Assembly: GCA_014529385.2 (NCBI GenBank)
Contig: CM043952.1
Span: 67,223,870-67,287,869, forward strand
Reading direction: 5' to 3'
Source: Adiantum capillus-veneris
Lineage: Eukaryota; Streptophyta; Polypodiopsida; Polypodiales; Pteridaceae
DNA length: 64,000 nt
Part shown: one piece after another, positions 54,433 through 64,000 of the stretch
Layout: every line of letters begins with the position of its first letter
Position numbering within the stretch: the first letter of the stretch is position 1
Position numbers and translations under genes: made by a program
Notes under the pieces: model-generated
What the model was told of the DNA's origin: nothing
The model's database searches: none
The model's input: the letters and a program-made list of their open reading frames with translations, nothing else

Positions 54433-55039
54433 CTGCAAGTGCAAAAAGCAGAGTAGAATATTTGATTATATACATTAAAAAAAAAGTAACGTCCAATAGT
54501 ACAAGCACCACTAGAAGAGAGTACAAATGGAAGATACTAGTCATGCATACTCCCATCTAGGCTTATCATAGTAGGATACAAAAACTTGGAGAAAGGTCTG
54601 AGGATATTTGATTCTCTTATAGAGCATCTTTGTCAAATCACCCCTTTGTCCGGGAATTCATCTACCTGTAACCTCGAAATAGTTAAGAGTTACTCTGACA
54701 GATGTCCGAGTGTTGATTGTCTTATCGAACATCTTTCTCAAACCAACCCTTGTTGGCTACCTTTAGATCGTTAGAGTTACTCAGACAGATGTCCGAGTGT
54801 ATTCAATTGTGTTATCAAACAACCCCTTTCTCCGGGAATTCTACTACCTTAGGATAGTAAGAGTTACTGCCACAGCCTTTCCATAAAAATATATAACACT
54901 TGTCCTCTTACCTTCCGGCACAGAAAACGTAATAAACATACACATGTATGCATGAGAATTGACAAAAGAATAACTCAAAGCCAAACATTTAAACTTACCT
55001 AGTCACAGACCAAGACAAATGAAGAGAATTGTCCCATAC
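54433..55039 (-). other. VPS13-like terminal intron with tandem repeats
   Basis: Donor GTATGGGAC (55039-55031) and acceptor TTGCACTTGCAG. Contains about three diverged units of roughly 90-100 bp at 54617-54870 sharing GAGTTACTC-GACAGATGTCCG and CCTTTCTCCGGGAATTC words. Confidence 0.75.
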
Positions 55040-55272
55040 CTCATTCTGAAGGCGTGAACCTGCTGCTTCTAGTAGAACAGCATTCCCAATGGCCTCGTCC
55101 CATGAGTATGCAAGTATGGGGAAGCCCTTGTTTAAATATCTTGGTGGCCGCATGCGTGTAGTTTGCTGTATAGGTTGACTCCAGCTCCGAATGCTTTGGG
55201 CTGTTCTACCAGCAACCTCTAGAATACTAGCTATTGGTCTAGCAATTACGCCTACTGCACCAACAGCGACAC
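55040..55272 (-). CDS. VPS13: VPS13-like lipid-transfer protein, penultimate exon
   Basis: Bounded by ATATTTTGCAG (AG at 55274-55273) and the donor GTATGG at 55039. 233 bp: two bases completing a codon plus 77 codons. Encodes VAVGAVGVIARPIASILEVA, then GRTAQSIRSWSQ, RMRPPRYL and PILAYSWDEAIGNAVLLEA. This is the conserved VPS13 C-terminal segment (a G-x-GA-G-I--P--S-L-----TAQSIR helix followed by the RPPR-L and Y-W-EA-G--LL-A stretch). Earlier exons of this very large protein are not found between here and 64000, so the preceding intron is at least 8.7 kb and full of transposons, or the gene is a truncated copy. Confidence 0.85.
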
Positions 55273-55279
55273 CTGCAAA

Positions 55280-56016
55280 ATATCAATCGGGCTGTCAGCA
55301 AATAATCAAAACCCTTGAGATACCTTTAAATTTAAGGAGTATTTACACCATGTAAAATAAAAAATGTAAATGGCCATGCTTCGGTGAGGCCAACAACCTA
55401 CGCTTGCATAGGGCCTCTTATGATATGGCAAGCTTTCCTACAAGGAATGATGCAAGAGCTTGTAACAATTACCAAGCAGCAAAGAGGGTTCCTTAAGACT
55501 AACAGCTTAAGAGCAAATCATGATCTTCTCATCATCTACACTGAGAAGAGGTTCAAGCCCAGTATGCGAAATCCTCTTGCACTAAATTTCACTGTACTCA
55601 ACATCCTTCGTTTCTTCGGCCGTGCAGCTGCCCATGTCTCAACCCTATCGTGTGCAGGCTGTTCAAGTGGGATCAAGGGTAGAGGTTAAATTGGTGTGCG
55701 CATGGATTCTAGGTCCGGTGGTCGGATTTTGGGGTCCATTTGCCAAACATAAAACTCTTTATGCGATACACGATGGCTTCAGAGAGTACCGTCAAACTTA
55801 TACAGAGATTCAGATGTATGCATGCCATGCACGGCCAGAGTGGCCATATATGTCAGTTGGCACCCAAATTGGAGGAGCACTATATGTCACTGTCCTGCTT
55901 ACTGCAAGATTAGAGAATTGTTCTGCTGCCTCTTTCATTAGAGATCCGCCTCTTTCAAGTGGGGTTTCAACCCCTCTCTAGAGTTATGGATTACATGGAT
56001 TGGTGATATATCGGCT
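55280..56016. other. Stretch with unexplained forward open frames
   Basis: Overlapping forward open frames (55384-55689, 55622-55981) have no family I recognise; they lie in the presumed VPS13 intron. No gene is called. Confidence 0.45.
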
Positions 56017-56600
56017 TGTGTAACAGACTTGGACACCCTAAGTCAGGAATTTGGCACGACACACGAAAGAAAATCACTCAAAAACACTTGACAAATTTAA
56101 TCACAATTCACCTGAGTCGACACGGCCCGGCGTAGTTCCATGCCCAAAGATATTGGCCCAAAGTATGGCGCCCCTTTCGGTATTTATTTTTATGTTAATG
56201 CTTGAGCAAAGATACAGAGTCCGAGGGTCCTCTCTGCTCAGCTGCTCGTCAGCAAGACTGAGTTCAAGAGGCCCTCAAGTTACAAATTTAAAGGCCCCAA
56301 GGGCTCTCAAAAGCAATACATCAAAAGCTTCAACTCAAAAGCATCATTCCCAAAAGCTGACACTGCCTTAGGGCAGCAATGCAAATCATGGACTTCCGTA
56401 CAACTTCCATGTCATTAGTCAGTGCAAATCGCGAAGCGTCCGTACAACTGCCAAGTCAGCCCCTTTCTACGCGATCTTTTTCTCTTTTAATTATCTCTAG
56501 TCCCCATGGCCCCCATCAAACGGGACCCTATTTGGAACAACTTATAACTTTAACTCTAGTCAATTTTCGGACGGACAAGCCATGTCATTATTTTGTGACA
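56017..56600 (-). repeat. 3' LTR of element G
   Basis: On the reverse strand starts TGTCACAAAATAATGAC at 56600. It matches 59290-59543 in the part with CGCCCCTTT-GTATTT, GATACA, TTTAAAGGCCCC and AAAAGCAT. The left end is approximate. Confidence 0.6.
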
Positions 56601-56617
56601 TACCCCCCTCTTAAAAG
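56601..56617 (-). promoter_or_regulatory. Polypurine tract of element G
   Basis: Reverse strand CTTTTAAGAGGGGGGTA directly before the LTR start TGTCAC. Confidence 0.6.
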
Positions 56618-56868
56618 AATTGTAATCGAGGGCAATTACACCTGCAAAAACACACATAAGTTATAAACCATTCCAGTAGACTTCAACTCTAAGTACTGAC
56701 GCACTAGATGACACAAATCCAACACCTGCACAAAGACATCAAATCACATTCACATCAAATCACATAGAATCCATCGAGATTTAGGACCAGGGTTCCTGGC
56801 AACGTGTATAGCAATCGCATTTAGATCCACATCAGACCTCACTGATGCGGATTAACTAATTCTTATTG

Positions 56869-57400
56869 CTAAACACGCTTCTTGGCTTTTCGTGCATTTG
56901 CAAAAGAAGACTGTCGACCCAAATAACCAGGGTGATCTGTTCCCTTGCTGCATCTCTTTGAAAGCTTCGTGGTCTTCAATATTTGGTTGACTCGTCGTTC
57001 GATCACATCATCAAGTTCATCTTTAGTGTACACCCGCGGGGCAAGTGGTTTCTTCATTGCGGACTTTAATGGTGACTCGATGGCCGTACGCCATCGGCAA
57101 TGCATCTCATCAATTGGATGTCGGGTCAAAGATTTCGCGTACTGGGGATCCTTTGATTACTGGAGCATCTACTTGGCACAAGCATCAACTTGCTGTTGAC
57201 GCTGCATCTCCATTTGTTCATACTCCGTAGGCTGTGGAGCCCCATACTCTTCTTCCGACTCCCCCGGTCTCTGTCTTTGAGAGAGAGAAGCATGGCTTGT
57301 GCTAAAGCTAGCCCCCTGCTTCAAACAGCCTTCTTGCTTCCTTATAAATCATGACAAGGCTTGATTGTAACGCTGAATCGTGGGCTTCTCTTGTGGCTGA
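56869..57400 (-). pseudogene. Element G internal ORF relic
   Basis: The open piece 57129-56869 encodes MTRHPIDEMHCRWRTAIESP and continues KDELDDVIERRVNQILKTTK with a basic end (RKAKKRV). Upstream in the same direction are RQRPGESEEEYGAPQP and glutamine-rich sequence with stops. A coiled-coil-like, charged protein; possibly the C-terminal part of a gag. No family recognised. Confidence 0.4.
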
Positions 57401-57402
57401 CC

Positions 57403-57433
57403 GGGGGAGGGGGGGAGGGGGGGGGGGGGGGGG
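57403..57433. repeat. G-rich run
   Basis: GGGGGAGG, GGGGGAGG and about 18 further G; would encode proline/serine on the reverse strand, as in the LINE ORF1. Its length is unreliable. Confidence 0.9.
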
Positions 57434-58164
57434 AAGACCCTCTACTTGAATCACAAGGCCCCTGCTAAAAGCTTGCGCTAACATGCTGACGTGGTAGACA
57501 ATACAAATTTTCGCGTTTTACGATGATGACGTGGCAACTGTACGAATCTCCACAAAACGCGCTGGTTGCTTTTGAGGCCATATGCTTTTGAGTTTGAAGC
57601 TTTTCATGTAATTGCTTTTCATAGGCCAAGGGCCTTTAACTATGTGCAGAGGGCTCATACTCTGGGACGCTTCAGTGTGGAGGTACAGAGCTTGGAGTAC
57701 CAACATTGTACTGAGTTCAGAGGGACAATGAATTTTCTCATTCCAAATTGGAGCACTTGATATCCTAGGTCGTTGGCTTCACACAAAAATCTCATCCATT
57801 AAGGAGTATATTATCATTCTAGATTAGAGTTCTTGATATTTTGGCGTAGCAAAATTAGCCATCATACAAGACCGTACTGATTCGTAACGGGTGTCTTGAT
57901 GCACTAAAATTACATACCTAGGCAATCTCATCCAATTAGGAATATTTAGTGGTTGGCACATCACAATGTAAAAAAAATGCTCACATATGCATGTTACAAG
58001 ACACAACGAACAACGCCCCTAAGCACTTCCCTGAGACATACGGTCTGCGATATGAAGCTACTCAACGACTATCTCATCACTCCCCCCGTAAATGACCTAA
58101 AAGGATCAAGGCCATGAGCTCACAGGACTGATATAACCAAACGCTCCCCAAACCCCAAGTTGCA

Positions 58165-58345
58165 TCGATTGGAGGTTTCAAGCATACAACCAAACGCTTC
58201 CCAGACATATCGTCTGCGTTGTTTGGAGGTTTTCCAGCATACAATGAAACACTTCCCAGACATCCCGTTTGTGTCGTTCCAAGGTTTCCAAGCATACAAT
58301 GAAACGCTGCCCAGACATCCCGTCTGCATCATTCTGAGGTTCAAA
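58165..58345. repeat. 54-bp minisatellite, about 3.3 units
   Basis: Units each contain GCATACAA, GAAACGCTTCCCAGACAT, CGTCTGCGT and GGAGGTTT variants; a partial unit lies at 58033. Being divisible by three it yields repeating peptides (GCLGSVSLYA) on the reverse strand. Confidence 0.9.
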
Positions 58346-59194
58346 AAATACCAAAACAACATTTCTCACTGCTCCACCCGAGAGTAAATCACCAAGCCTT
58401 GAAACCAGTATTAAAACCGAAGTTAAATAATACAAATCATCACCAAGGCAGGTTTAAAACAGATACCATCCATTTCAAACAAATTCAAAACAAGTTCTCA
58501 AACAAAATTTAGAAAACTGAAAAAGCATTCTCGACATCAATCAAGCTTGAAAGTCGACAGGGTTCCGTCTTGAAACCTGCAACAAAATTAGGGTTAGATT
58601 TCTTCCATAAAATTGTAGCTGACCGCATCATGATCCATAAGCTCTTGAATCGTTGAAACTGGCTTGGTCAGACAATGTTCCTGTAGCGATGATGATATTG
58701 AATGATATAACAATCACACTGGGCCTCCAAGTTTATCAGCTCGAGAAGAGACACTTGTTGCAAGATGTCCAAATTTTTTTGAAGTTGTAATCTGCTAGGG
58801 TTTTCGTGGCAAGCACTTTGCCAGAAGCTGCACTCTGCAGGAAAATGCCAGAAAATATGTAACTTCCGGTAAAAATTTTCCTGACAGCTTGCCAAAGTCC
58901 TTGGAGTATACAGCTTGATAGCTATAGACATCCACCACTTCATTGGCATTGAGAAAAACGGCGGCTCGAAAAAAAATCTTTGTTTGCAAGTAGTCTATCG
59001 CCCCGTAAGACAGAGCGATGAATACGGGAGCACGCTTGATGCGCGATGGACTAAGGGTGGGAGTGGCTAATAAGTCCGGCGCAGGGACACGAAGATTCTT
59101 TGAATTTTTTTTTTCTGTAAACTTTGGAAGCGCCATCTTGCTTTGTCTGCTCTCTGATAGGACCCGTATGCTTTCAGGAAAGCACATGCGTGAA

Positions 59195-59206
59195 GTTCTG
59201 ATACCA
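59195..59206 (-). promoter_or_regulatory. Primer-binding-site-like sequence of element G
   Basis: Reverse strand TGGTATCAGAAC, one base different from the standard initiator-Met site, one base from a CA end (59208-59209 on the forward strand). An ATG (MALPKFTEKK) follows about 65 bp further on. Confidence 0.65.
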
Positions 59207-59207
59207 T

Positions 59208-59543
59208 TGTACGGGACGCGCACCATGTGCCAACGGAAAGGAGCAGATTTGAACAAACTTTAGACGCTTCAAAAACAACTGAATTGAAAGAGATGCACAA
59301 CACATGAGACGAGGAGTGGCGGAGTTCCACCCCAAGAGAGCACTGGCCCCAACCATAACCTAGCGCCCCGCCCCTTTGCGTATTTCTTTATATTGTATCA
59401 ACAAGATACAACTCCCATGGCTTTGCTCTACATCTCCCACGAATAGATTGCCAAGGTGAGAGCCAATGGGTCATATTTAAAGGCCCCTGGCCTCTAAAAG
59501 CAATTTACATGAAAAGCATTCGAGTTCTAAAAGCATCTGGTGT
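59208..59543 (-). repeat. 5' LTR of element G, truncated
   Basis: Pairs with the left LTR over about 250 bp; similarity ends near 59543, where a different sequence begins. Confidence 0.55.
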
Positions 59544-60880
59544 GAAGAACTGTGCTTTATTACTTCATATGTGTTTACTATATTTCTGAACAAAACTAGA
59601 GAGATAGCTCTGATAAGAGACTTAAGAGACTATGTTTGATTCATTGAATGCTTGAACATTGAGTACAATAGGCTCCTTATATAGGAGACGAAGAGTCACA
59701 AATGAAAAGACACGTCTCATGGTGAAGAGACGCGACTTTAGACGTAAACACACATCCTTTGGACAAAGAGCTGCAACCATTCGTTGAAGGAGTGTGGCTT
59801 TTGGCAAAGAGGCATGTCTCTAGAGCGAAGAGTCGTGACCATCCAAGCGTTGGGGTTGTCCTTGGATGTCACTTCTCGTATCTGCAATTAGTACAAGATG
59901 TAATAATGTAACATAGTCACAATCGTGTCCCTCCCCATTAAAATAAAACCAAGCTGTAGTTGTACAAACTCCGGGAGAAGGAAAATGTATTTCTGCTTGC
60001 TTCTGCATCCAAAGCTCTAATTGTTAAGTCCCTTAGAGCGGATAATGTGTCGTGCTCTCTACAGAGGGTGCTCCTCCGTGCAATGTGCGCGACAATCTCA
60101 CTCAAAACAGACTGAAAACAAAGCAACGATAGATAACAACTGATCTCACAGAGACACAACAGCAGACCAGAACATATGACTCGACTATCTCAAAGAACCG
60201 ATACAAACTCTGGCGTGGCAGCACACTCAGCTCCATCCCAGGACTCACAGGTACAATGGGGGTGTCGAGGCTCAGATGTGAAGGGATGGTGAAGACGTGC
60301 TGTGTATAGACTCGCTACTGTAGACGACGACGCTCGACCATATATGAAGAAGAAATTAAACAAGACCCAACATCTACTACTCATGTGTCCCACCATAAAG
60401 AGCCACCAATGGCTCATAAATGTCGGCCATCTAAGTCTATCTCCAAACTGAGGTGATGACCTGGCCACGATGTCCACTAGATCACCGTCCGTATCTTGCC
60501 ACGTCACTGCCAAGCCCAGAGAGTCCGTCCAGTGTGAACCAGACCAGACCAATTGTACTAATTGTGTGTCCTGTGAAAGTGACATGACACTGTAGCCCTG
60601 CTACAGTCCCATGTCATGGCACTCTTATTGACCATAACTATCTTGCCAATCTAAAAATTGATCATATCTGCAACTTGATTATTGTCAAAGTCATTTGTAA
60701 CTTCGAGCTTTGCCCAAGAAAAGATTGAATCTTTATCTGCTTCAAGTGAAACTATTGGTAAACTGACTTGAGTTATTTTGTTGAGTGATGACCACTGATT
60801 GGAGATCTGCAAGGTATTCCATTGGTTTATCTGGACATCATGGTTTTAGACGCATGGCTTCACCATGGACAGGCTGCCCC
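59544..60880. other. LTR-like DNA and unexplained ORF
   Basis: Contains a palindromic TCCTTATATAGGAG around 59670-59685 that could be a TATA region on the reverse strand, and a 131-codon open frame at 60190-60585 (reverse; MSLSQDTQLVQLVWSG) with no family I recognise. An imperfect hairpin (CACTGTAG/CTACAGT) lies near 60588. Confidence 0.4.
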
Positions 60881-61204
60881 CTTTCCAGTACTCTCTTCAG
60901 GCACCCTCGATGTTTCTTACACAGGTGGAGATTACTAGACTCATTCGTCAGGACCTGATCCAGCTGGATACCGCCACAGGAGTTGGGCACAAGGATGGCT
61001 TTCTATAGAGAGCATCTTCTCCACTTCACAAGAGATGGGTTTGTGATTCGACCCAGCTACATGGACACACACATGTCTCATGGTTTGCGGTGTGCCATTG
61101 GTCAGATACGCACATCCTCACATCAGCCGGAGATTGAGACTGGTAGATTCAGAGGGATACCAGCAGACAACAGGACATGTCGATTGTACAAGTATCTGGT
61201 CTAA
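60860..61204 (+). pseudogene. LINE reverse-transcriptase C-terminal fragment, forward copy
   Basis: Frame with ITRLIRQDLIQLDT, then from 60983 MGTRMAFYREHLLHFTRDGF and SYMDTHMSHGLRCAIGQIRT, EIETGRFRGIPADNRTC. It aligns with the reverse-strand copy at 63369-64000 at about 65% and then stops before the second cysteine pair. An in-frame TAG precedes REHLL. Confidence 0.75.
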
Positions 61205-61867
61205 GTGCATCAAGACATTTGTGAGAGATCAATGTGATCTACATGTTATGACTAAGAAGATCACTACCCTGGGACGATGATGATATAGCTTGATAGAATC
61301 TGATTGTGGAATTGGATTTTGTGTTGACGCACGCTAGAGCATTTACTGTCTAGGTGATGTTCATTGACATGTATGCACGAGGTCAGTATCTACTAAAGAA
61401 TCAGATTGAACTTTTTGCAGGTATAATCGCCGCCATGTACCTTTCTTTAATTGGGGGACTATGTCACAAACAGATGAAGTGGAAAGACTCTAGACCAAAA
61501 GAAAGGGTTCACCTGAACTCACGCCAAAAAAGTGGACCAAAATCTGGCCACAAATGTCCATAAAATACACCGCATTTTGCGGCAGATTTTGCGCCACAAT
61601 CGTGGGCTGCTGATGAATGGCATCTGGCGGCAGGTTTTACCAAAGACAAAAAGCAGTTAACTTTGTAGTCTTTTGGGAGAACTAAGAGTAACTATCTTTT
61701 GTTTTTAAAAGCAAGGCAAAGAGCTTATAAAAGAATGCCTTGGGGGAGCTATTTCACAGACTTGGACAAAGGTGAAGCTCTTCCCGGTAGTTGTAACTTT
61801 TAAACAATATTGAAAAGGGGCACCTAGTTAGGGGCCAGTGCATCTGGGAGTGGAGCTCTACCACTTC

Positions 61868-62003
61868 GTGTCTCAAGTGCGGAATCATTTTGTTACTCTG
61901 ACTTTGTATCAGATTCACCACATTGTAACGCTCTGGTCTCCTAGGTCATTTTGGCCTTTTGAAGACGTTAATATAAAATTTCATTTCATTTCATTTCTCT
62001 CTT
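61868..62003 (+). repeat. LINE 3' end with (ATTTC)n tail, forward copy
   Basis: GTTACTCTGACTTTGTATC, CACCACATTGTAACG, TGGTCTCCTAGGTCATTTTG and TTTTGAAGACGTTAATATAA, then ATTTC repeats. Matches the end of the reverse copy (63145-63018) for about 110 bp. Confidence 0.85.
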
Positions 62004-62499
62004 TCAGTTCAAGTGAAATAAGTGCTGAAGTTTTTCAGTTGGCATGTGGTGCCGCAGTTGTTAGCAGCTTGACAGACTTGGGCATTAAACACTACACCAT
62101 TGCTAAAAAATGATACACAGTTGCGTTGAAAATCAGTAAGCACTAAAAACACTATGCTGAGGGGTTAAAGAGGCCTTCCATTAAGTTGAATTAGAAAAAA
62201 AAGGAGGTCAATCTAGACAAGCAGAGCGATGTGGATGAGCGGGACGTGGAGGATGACCAAGACGAAAGGAGAGGGTCGACTTGGGCAAGCTGGCCGAGGC
62301 AGCCTAGTGGGTGATAAGGCAAGATGGGCACATGCCAAGTTGCGGAGGGTGGACTAGGGGTTAAGTAAGGCAAGGTAGGCCAAGTCGGATCTTCGGGGGG
62401 TGAACTACTGGTAAACTAGGGAGTGTGAACTAGGGGTGAACTCGGGGTAAGCTAGGGAGGGTAGTGAGCTAGCATTACCATGGTAAGCCACACCTCCCA

Positions 62500-62600
62500 T
62501 AGCATGATGCGCGTGATAGTGTGATGGTAAGCCCCGCACCCTGCAATGTGGGGGTCATGGGTTCAAATCCCTCGGGGGGAGTGGATGGTGAACTAGGGGT
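62500..62600 (+). mobile_element. tRNA-derived SINE-like unit
   Basis: A-box-like TAGTGTGATGGTAAG (62517-62531) and B-box GGTTCAAATCC (62560-62570), 43 bp apart, the internal RNA polymerase III promoter spacing of tRNA genes. The surrounding arms do not fold into a convincing tRNA. Flanked by repeated TGAACTAGGGG words (62401-62460 and 62585-62610). Confidence 0.5.
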
Positions 62601-62828
62601 GAACTGCGCATTTTTCCCCTCGACCCTAGTTTATCCCTAGTTCACTCCTAGTGAGGAAAGTACTCTCAGTTAGGTTGTACTTCTATCCCCAAGGTGCAAG
62701 GCACATTACTAAAAGTCAATACTCAATGTCACGGAAACGCCAACAATGAAGAAAGAAAACGAGACACTGAATACGTAAGTGCTCCACTGATGCGATTCAC
62801 TGAAGACTGAAAACCAACACTGGATACT

Positions 62829-62985
62829 AGATGGCAGAGATTTAGACTGCAGGAAGAAAAACCACCAAGAAGTTAACAAAAAATAGATTAGATGGCAGAG
62901 ATTTAGACTGCAGGAAGAGAAACCCCAAAGCAAGCAGATCATAAGGGAAAACCACCAAGAAGTTAACAAATAATAGATTGATCGC
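62829..62985. repeat. Tandem duplication next to the reverse LINE
   Basis: AGATGGCAGAGATTTAGACT...AACAAAAAATAGATT occurs at about 62829-62889, and again at 62890-62980 with a 30-bp insert. Confidence 0.85.
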
Positions 62986-63017
62986 GGAGGTGCTCTATTA
63001 CGTAATAAACCTTCTCA

Positions 63018-64000
63018 GAAATGAAATGAAATGAAATGTTATATTAACGTCTTCAAAAGGCCATAGTGACCTATGAGACCAGCAAGTTACAAGGTGGTGG
63101 ATCTGATACAAAGTCAAAGTAACGAAAATAACCTAACAACAGTACAAAACAAAGATATATACTATGGGATCCTAGGTTGGTCGATGTGAGCTAAGCAGAA
63201 GACTAAGCAAAAATGGGCGGTTTATCACAAAAAATCTAGCATCGGTCGTTGGCGAATCTCATCAATTTCCTCCATGGTTAGTAATCTGACCGGGCGTCGT
63301 GCATGGCTGGCCAGCGTGCTCCGAATCTTTTGACGTAGCCTCCGTCGGTGCTGTGTAGTCCTTCGCAGTCATGGGCACCTGGATTTCCCCAGTTCAATCG
63401 CTCGGTCGATCAATGTGCCGCTGGTGTGAGACGAGGGGGAGCTCTGCTGTGGGGGTGGCTCTTGTGGCTGTCCTATGTCTGCTCTGAAGAAGTCTATGAT
63501 CCGTCTTTGAGACTGGCTAGCCCTGCCATGCCTCAGGCTCTCTCTGTGTCTGCGCAGCTCGAGCAAGAACAAACCTAGGCATCTCTGGTCTTCGTATCCC
63601 ATTACTCTTGCGAGTGGTCCAAAACCCTTTCTGAACAAGCAATGGAAGCGGCCTCGTATCTCGTAGTAGACAGGGCAGCGGCATGTATAATGCAGCTCTG
63701 TCTCCGGTTCCATGTCACACAAGGGGCATGTCCTGGCCTCTGTTGGTACTCCGTTGTATCTCCAAGTTTCAATCCGCAGCTGGTGAGACGATGTGCGTAG
63801 TTGGCCAATAGCACATCGTATCCCATGAGACAAGTGGGTATCCATGTATCTTGGTCTCGTCACAAAACCATCTTCCGTAAGTTGGAGAAGGTGGTCTTTG
63901 TAGAAAGCCATCTTCGTGCCCAATTCTTGTGCTGGTTGTATCCATGTCCTCCTGGTGTCTAGCTGGGTCAGGTCTTGGCGGATGAGCTTGGTGATCCCCG
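63018..64000 (-). mobile_element. LINE 3' part, reverse copy
   Basis: Reverse-strand LINE running off the right edge: an open coding end (64000-63369), a 3' UTR of about 300 bp and a tail of three or four ATTTC units ending at 63018. The family differs from the poly(A)-tailed LINE at 17.4-24.2 kb. Confidence 0.85.
63369..64000 (-). CDS. LINE reverse-transcriptase C-terminal domain (partial)
   Basis: Open from the window edge to the stop at 63369 (about 210 residues). Reads ITKLIRQDLTQLDTRRTW, QELGTKMAFYKDHL, YMDTHLSHGIRCAIGQLRTS, LRIETWRYNGVPTEARTCP and a zinc-binding cluster CPLCDMEPETELHYTCRCP with YYEIRGRF, typical of the extreme C-terminus of many non-LTR reverse transcriptases. The tail after it is basic and proline-rich. 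No stop codon in the visible part, so this copy may be younger than its forward relative. RT and endonuclease domains are outside the window. Confidence 0.85.
   Translation of the reverse strand, partial: GITKLIRQDLTQLDTRRTWIQPAQELGTKMAFYKDHLLQLTEDGFVTRPRYMDTHLSHGIRCAIGQLRTSSHQLRIETWRYNGVPTEARTCPLCDMEPETELHYTCRCPVYYEIRGRFHCLFRKGFGPLARVMGYEDQRCLGLFLLELRRHRESLRHGRASQSQRRIIDFFRADIGQPQEPPPQQSSPSSHTSGTLIDRAIELGKSRCP

Larger units (their letters stand above)
56017..59543 (-). mobile_element. Non-autonomous LTR element G
   Basis: Reverse-strand element inferred from a related LTR-like pair (about 56017-56600 and 59208-59543, the latter apparently truncated), a primer-site-like TGGTATCAGAAC (59206-59195) beside the right LTR, and a purine tract on the reverse strand (56617-56601) beside the left LTR. 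The internal 2.6 kb contains a gag-like charged protein relic and a minisatellite, but no pol. Confidence 0.6.

Noticed and set aside
55384-55981. Forward open frames as a gene next to VPS13
   Set aside because: No recognisable family, no promoter or splice evidence, stops in all continuous readings.
60190-60585. 131-codon reverse open frame
   Set aside because: No family recognised and the surroundings are LTR-like; kept only as a note.
62517-62590. Functional tRNA gene
   Set aside because: A and B boxes are present, but acceptor, anticodon and T stems do not pair properly.

Overview
This window looks like a repeat-rich land-plant nuclear genome. It carries Ty1/copia elements with initiator-Met-tRNA primer sites, several Ty3/gypsy gag lineages, a plant-type L1 LINE, long TG and GA microsatellites, and two spliced exons of a VPS13-type lipid-transfer gene. 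The crowding of elements and the heavy decay would suit a large genome such as a fern, lycophyte or other non-seed plant, but the sequence does not prove the clade. Almost everything recognisable is mobile DNA, mostly nested and mostly dead.

Layout. 1-4160 is a reverse-strand copia element (copia-1, cut by the window edge) inserted in the leader of a forward gypsy element A (4161-10339). The gag of A is itself split by a 2-kb LTR-like insertion (4838-6857). A sits in the gag of a reverse-strand gypsy element D (10340 to about 12600). 12.6-17.4 kb holds microsatellites, a minisatellite split by a Tourist/PIF-like MITE, tandem terminal-inverted-repeat units, a decayed reverse-strand coding remnant and palindromes. 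17393-24209 is a nearly full-length reverse-strand LINE with a 15-bp target duplication. 26191-35708 is a gag-only gypsy element C whose 3' LTR is split by a complete copia element (copia-2, 29613-35186, target duplication CTATT). 36-40 kb holds a LINE 3' end and a gypsy integrase relic. 40186-43281 is element B, a sister of A with its 5' LTR, followed by another gag relic (E). 44.6-53.9 kb is AT-rich with degenerate repeats, a 40-bp-stem hairpin and one LINE reverse-transcriptase relic. 54037-55272 holds the last two exons of a VPS13-like gene on the reverse strand. The rest (55.3-64 kb) may be its upstream intron, filled with a non-autonomous LTR element G, two oppositely oriented LINE tails and a tRNA-derived SINE-like unit.

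The most unusual signals: (1) a family of 70-72-residue proteins I do not recognise, encoded upstream of gag in elements A and B and present as two tandem copies sharing an ATGA stop/start in the insertion inside A. They are conserved at protein level while the DNA has diverged. (2) An 80-90-bp sense-strand block shared by the leaders of a copia and a gypsy element. (3) A near-perfect 40-bp-stem hairpin at 49.5 kb. (4) A recurring 20-bp palindrome. (5) An ATGA ORF1/ORF2 junction in the LINE, with a 225-residue unassigned ORF1 tail.

All identities and coordinates come from reading by eye. LTR ends without a visible target duplication are approximate.
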